This document shows positions 58,986-64,000 of a DNA stretch of 64,000 bases, piece after piece. Position 1 is the stretch's first letter. Each line of letters begins with the position of its first letter. The notes below the pieces were generated by a model. It was given only the letters and a program-made list of their open reading frames with translations. It was not told the DNA's origin and did not search any database. A program made the translations under genes and the position numbers. The stretch comes from Purshia tridentata (taxonomy: Eukaryota; Streptophyta; Magnoliopsida; Rosales; Rosaceae), in assembly GCA_003254885.1 (NCBI GenBank), contig QANT01005285.1, positions 1-64,000 on the forward strand, written 5' to 3'.

Positions 58986-60864
58986 AAATAGCCAATATTC
59001 ACAAGAGAGCAAAGAAAGTCATGTATTTGCTATAGTAAGAAGGGAATAATTTAAAGTCATGAACTTCAATTTAAACGTGATTGTAAACAACCACTTTGAA
59101 CATAAATGCAACAAAAGAACTTGTAGAATTTTTTGCAGCAACAGTAAAAAACAGAGGAACTATTACAGACGTAGAGATTTAGACTAATTAACAATTAATT
59201 AGCGCTCTTCCAGCTAGAATTAGAAAGAATTCAATCAACAATGGTACATGCCATCCCAACCATGTGTTTATAGAATGGTCCTAATTGCTGGCAAAAGCAA
59301 CCAAATCTCAGTTTTGGGTCTCCAACGTCATTTACCGAGGATTACAAGCAGACTTAGCTAGTTCAAGCATGATTTTTAGCTCATTTATAAACTACAGCTT
59401 TTTTATCGAGAAATCATATGCATAAAATTTTAAAATGACTAAATGGTCAGTCCAAGAAAAAAGGAAAAAGAAAGACTAAAAGGGACAAGATATTACTTAG
59501 AATGCAGGACAAACGAACGTGAGAGTGTTAAACCATCAAATCAACTAAGTACAGGTCACCTATTTAAAAAAATAATAAACTAAATGATTGGATAAGGTTC
59601 ATTTTCTTTTCACATAATTTTAACATATATACAATTCTTCTCTAGAGATGATATTTGCACTTTTTTTTTTTTTCACAAATGCGTAATAATCACGTGATTT
59701 TATACAATCTTCACATCATCCTATAAGCATCTTGAAAAAAAAAAATAGATGTGGAACATCTGACCTAGAAAAATCCTATATATGTTATATGGGCGTGAAT
59801 GTCTCGTGTGTGTTTTAGGACTATTTCAAGCAAGGATCAGTTTTCATGCTAAAGAGGTTCTTTGGGAATTTGATTTCCAATCATCTAAGTAAAGCAAAGA
59901 TGCTAGATCTACTTGCTACTATAAGTAATTTAGGTCCTACACTTCAATTAGATTGTGATTGTAACAACCACTTTGAACAAACATGCAACAAACTAACTTG
60001 TAGAATTTATTACAGCAAACCATCAGCATTGTTCCCAAGTTTTGGGTTTTGCAACATTACATCGTCAACTCTAAGATCGGTCCTGCGTTCCCAATTATAC
60101 AGGCTACTGTTTTTAATTTTCACGGGGAGGAATCATATGCATAATGAGCGAAGCTTGTGAAACTTTAAGCCTTTTTGTAGGTTTTGGTTGTGCAAATCAA
60201 AATGTTTAAGTCAGATTCCTTGATACACTTGATAGCTATTCTATTCTAAAATATTATTACTTTTATAAGACCATAGGCTAAGATATTTAGAATAAAGCAA
60301 AGTGTCGAACCAAAGTGAGAGTGTTGTGACCAACAAATCAACTATAAGCATAGGACTTTGAAAAATTCAAATTCAAATTTAAGATTCCTATTCATCACTA
60401 GTTCCATATGCATTATTTTCTTTCATCAATTAGAAATATAATTCTTTTTAGTGTGGTTAGAAAAAGAGCTTTATTATAAGGATTGTTATTTGCACCCAAA
60501 AATAAGATACTTGCAATCCTCATGTGTGAGTACATGGAACAATGTGATCAGATGTTTAATTATTTTGGAGTGCAAATAAAAATTTCTGTTATATAAAATA
60601 TTATTCTCTCCTATTTTAATGCAATTTATTTTGCTATAGCTTTTGAAATCTATAAATATTGTACAGGTATTAATACTCTGCGTCAATCTCGCAACAGTGT
60701 ATGAAAGCTTAGACCCACTTTTTAATGGCCGTATCATATCTATTAATAAACACTTAATTTGCTCTAGTGCGTTCAGCAATATTTGGTGGAAGCTCCAAAT
60801 ATCACATGTGATGAGCCTTGGACATCGTCTTACCCTCACACATTAAAATTAAAGCTTGTGGTCT

Positions 60865-61830
60865 AGTTAGGCCACACCAAAAAGCCCAAGGCCCCAAGCT
60901 TACTCGAAGCCTGACCCATTGGGATCGAAGTTTGATTAGGCCCAAAATTTGAGCCGGCCGGCCCTGGGACTGGGCTTGGGCCATCCCTTTGAAGCCCAAG
61001 GCACGCTGGAAGCCTGGCTTGCTTAGGCCTGCCCGAAGCTCGGCCTAAAGTCCGAAAAATGACCCAAATTAAGCATGAATTTTAATTCCTATAACAAATT
61101 ATATAATTATATAACTAAATATATATAACAAAATATATAGTTATATATAATTATATATAACTTATAATTAGAAATTTCCATACATATAACACACTTACAT
61201 ATCAATTGCATAATTTATATTATGTAATTTACTAATCAATTACTCAATTGAAAATTTGAAACTCAATTACTCTTAAATTAGTCAATTACTCAATTGAATG
61301 TTCAAACCCCAATTACATCTAAATTAGTCAATTATCCAGTCGAAACCTAATTATACTAAATTCCAATGACTTAAATTAGTCCATTATCCAATTGAAACCA
61401 CGGCAATTACTCCTACATTAGTCAGTTATTCAACCCCAATTAGAGTAAATACCAATGACTTAATTAGTCAATTACCCAGCTGAAAATTGAAACCCTTCTT
61501 ACAATATTACTCATAAATTAGCCAATTATCTAATTGAAACCTCAATTAGGCAATTACTCATACATTTGCCAAAATAAATAAAATAAAAATAATAACCCCA
61601 AATATAAAGAAACACAAATGTCCAATAAAACTGTTATGGTAAATCTAAAAAATATATCAAACAATTTGAATATAAAATATAAAAAAAATAATATAGCATC
61701 TTAAAATTAAAAAATAATAAATTTTTAATAAATTTTTTAATGAATTTATATTTTAATAATAAATTGAAGAGTTTTTTTAGCTTTTGCCTTAGGACTCTTT
61801 TTCAATTGGGCCACCCCCTTCATGCTCTGA
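60865..61830. mobile_element. About 0.95-kb insertion in copy C, absent from copy A
   Basis: Copy A and C introns match up to about 45310/60860 and again from about 45645/61830. In between, copy C has a GGCCC-rich block (60870-61060), an AT-rich block, and a degenerate tandem array (about 61225-61570) of units like aattagtcaattatccaatt gaaacc. It ends with a short ggcc-bearing edge (about 61805). Probably a non-autonomous transposon; family unknown. Confidence 0.55.
61225..61570. repeat. Degenerate minisatellite within the copy C insertion
   Basis: About six diverged units of 50-70 bp, each containing attagtcaatta(c/t)(c/t)ca and (c/t)gaaacc. Confidence 0.6.
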
Positions 61831-63629
61831 AACTATGAAATAATCTAAGCATTCATTCCAAAATCAATTGGTAACAAGATCGTAGTCCAAACTCTTATAA
61901 ACTATTATGCAAAATCACACATTTTTAATGTAGAATCTTTCTCTCAACAACTTAGAGCAATCATGCCCATAAGAATCTCATCTCCAAGTAATATGAAACG
62001 AGAATGGAATGACAATTCTACAATGATCAATTCCAATTACTTGTAGGACCTAGCACCCGTAGAACAGATGCACAATATTACCCTTAGAAATTCCCAAAAT
62101 CGACTGACAAACTATTAATGTCCTTAAAAATACCAATCTAACGATTCAACTCCAATTAATGACTTTATAAACAAAAACTTATGCATTAAGGGCACAATGG
62201 TTTTTGTCAACTCTGAGATTAATAAAGCCGCAGTTCCAAGCAGTATCCTTAGGCACATGCAGGTGAACGGGCAAACCAAATTAATCGTACTTGGCCAAGT
62301 ATCTCAAACAATTACTTATCTTATTAACCAACTACCAATTCCAACAATTGTTGAAGTCTTTTTCTTTCCCTCATATTCCCATTAAAAAACAAGTATCTCA
62401 AAGCATTACCACATGCATGGTCTTATCATAATCTTTTCCCTCTTGTCAGTACTCCATCTCTTCATTTGGAGCAAATCATAAATGTTTCCTTTCTTGTAGG
62501 GTCACGTCTGAATCTCTTCATTTGTCAACATTATCCCTCTTTACCCCTCAACATTTCAATCCATCTTCCCAAGTTTCCGTCGCTCATACATCCAAACTCA
62601 TCATCACAGTCACTCTCACCTCGCAACATTTTCAAACCCAAACTAATCTCTAATGTATTGGTTTGTCTCTATAATGCATGAATGTTAAAGAAAGTTGAGT
62701 TCGTTTTACAGGATAACCTTTCATTCTTGGACGTCCTTGTCAGGCCCATACCTTGATGTCTGTGTCCGCATGTGGCATAAGAATGACTCTTATACCACGG
62801 ACAAGAACACAGTGTCACTAGTCATTTATGTCATATATCAACCCAGAGCTAACTGAAATAAGACTCAATGAATGCATAATTCACGCAAACTTAAAAGAGT
62901 ATTAAATGCTATTAATATTGATTAATTGTAGCAATACATAAATATATATCTTTCATTTTGATTATAAAAAGAACTTTTGATGTTAACCTTACATCAAAGA
63001 TCTAAGAGTTGTTCCTAGCCTCTCTCTTTCACTTTCACCAGCAGACAGCTAGCCCTTTAATTAATATATATGTGACATAAGACAAACTGAAAGTCCAAGT
63101 AACACTAAAAAGTGAAAATGATCCATGTCAAAAAAATCACACACACCATTACATGCATGTATCATACCAATACACCTCACTACAATATCATACATACAAA
63201 TTCATTCAATTAACAATTATTTTTTATTTTCCATATGAATTAATTACAAATCTTGTAGTCATCTATTTTGTTTAAAGCATGCATTAAATAATGGTGCAGG
63301 CTATTTCGATTACTATGAATTACTAACTTAATCACCTTTGGCCATTTGACAATAGTCTATCAAATTAACACAAACATTTCGGTAGACTATTATCGAATGG
63401 CCTAAGAGTAGTTAACTTAGAAATTCAGGGTGGTTGGAATAACTTAGGCCTTAAATAATTGCACATTTCAAAATTTGAGTGGTCAAAAATAAATTTTTCT
63501 ATTTCCAATTCCATTATTGATTTTAGAGTGTTAAATGAATATACAAATTTAAAGAGGATTTTCCATGCTACCAATGGAAGAGATTGTTTTATAGAACAAA
63601 ACTTTTCTAGCCTACTCAATTATATATAG

Positions 63630-63830
63630 ATAAGAGCATCTCCAAAAGGTTTTTCAAATGAAGAATTCTTCATTTTTTTAAGAGAGAGAAAAGTGTTTTA
63701 GACTCTTAGAGACTCTTCAAAATGAATCTTTAACTTGAAACTCAATTTCTCTCTTTTAAAATCTAGGACCTTTTCTCCTCTCTTCAAATATTAATGACAT
63801 TGAATTTTGTATATAATTCTCTTTCCTCTA
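63630..63830. mobile_element. Candidate MITE-type repeat near the right edge
   Basis: Begins agagcatctccaaaagg, a typical edge of abundant plant MITE-like repeats, exactly where colinearity with copy A breaks (A 46895, C about 63630). The right end is not clearly defined. Confidence 0.4.
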
Positions 63831-64000
63831 ATAATAAATTTTAAGTTAAATAAATTAAACATATTGTCATTTGTTTAAATACAAGTTTAACTAGTGCATA
63901 AGAAAAATACAATAAAATTAGAAGAGTATCACTCTTCAGATTGTCACATATATAGACCAGTAAATCACAATTTGAAAAATGATTTGTTAGAGTCTTGTAA

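Larger units (their letters stand above)
58433..64000 (-). other. Visible part of intron 1 of MADS copy C
   Basis: Colinear with intron 1 of copy A (about 42936-46900) with several insertions and deletions. It contains the minisatellite at 58870-58985, the insertion at about 60865-61830 and a new repeat from about 63630. No genes recognised in it. Confidence 0.75.

Noticed and set aside
62197-62681. Small open frames in copy C intron 1 (and their counterparts near 46193)
   Set aside because: Shared between paralogous introns but short, without recognised domains or conserved frame.

Overview
The window is nuclear DNA from a dicot plant: AT-rich intergenic space, many short GT-AG introns, plant-specific protein families, MITE-like repeats and a plant-type LINE. 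The mix (JOINTLESS/SVP-type MADS tandem array, MITE density, intron structure) would suit a woody rosid such as a Rosaceae species, but the sequence alone does not prove that. Exon boundaries were read by eye from splice sites, reading frame and recalled homologous proteins. Four complete gene models keep frame throughout and give full-length proteins.

Layout: (1) 1186-11588, minus strand, a 26-exon kinesin-4 gene of the KIN-4C type (1295 aa), with a GC-AG intron and a C-terminal cysteine-rich domain. (2) 14849-20614, plus strand, a 13-coding-exon plastid mechanosensitive channel of the MSL2/MSL3 type (703 aa). (3) 21586-28253, minus strand, a 10-exon GDP-fucose O-fucosyltransferase-family gene (516 aa). 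One intron holds a 5'-truncated LINE (about 22.94-25.59 kb), and two local tandem duplications have copied the 3' ends of exons. (4) 29282-38973, minus strand, a 16-exon ULP2-class SUMO protease (1019 aa). It has an intact His/Asp/Cys triad, four 84-bp coding repeats near the C terminus, and a tandem duplication that again copied an exon end. (5) 39.6-64 kb, an array of SVP/JOINTLESS-like MADS-box genes, all on the minus strand. Copy A (40829-49710) is complete. Copy B (about 50849-54928) is a pseudogene. Copy C (exons 2-8 at 56408-58432) continues past the right edge. A promoter/leader relic of a fourth copy lies at about 39608-40190, between the ULP2 gene and copy A.

The first four genes are unrelated housekeeping or organelle genes and do not form a pathway. 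The MADS array is the accessory part: tandem duplication, decay, and differing repeat insertions in the very long first intron. I see no bacterial-type operon, CRISPR array, tRNA or rRNA gene, and no convincing sign of a wholly new system. The most informative signals are the birth-and-death history of the MADS array, its unusual MADS N-terminus, the conserved intron-1 block with RY motifs, and the repeated copying of exon 3' ends with their splice donors in two neighbouring genes.
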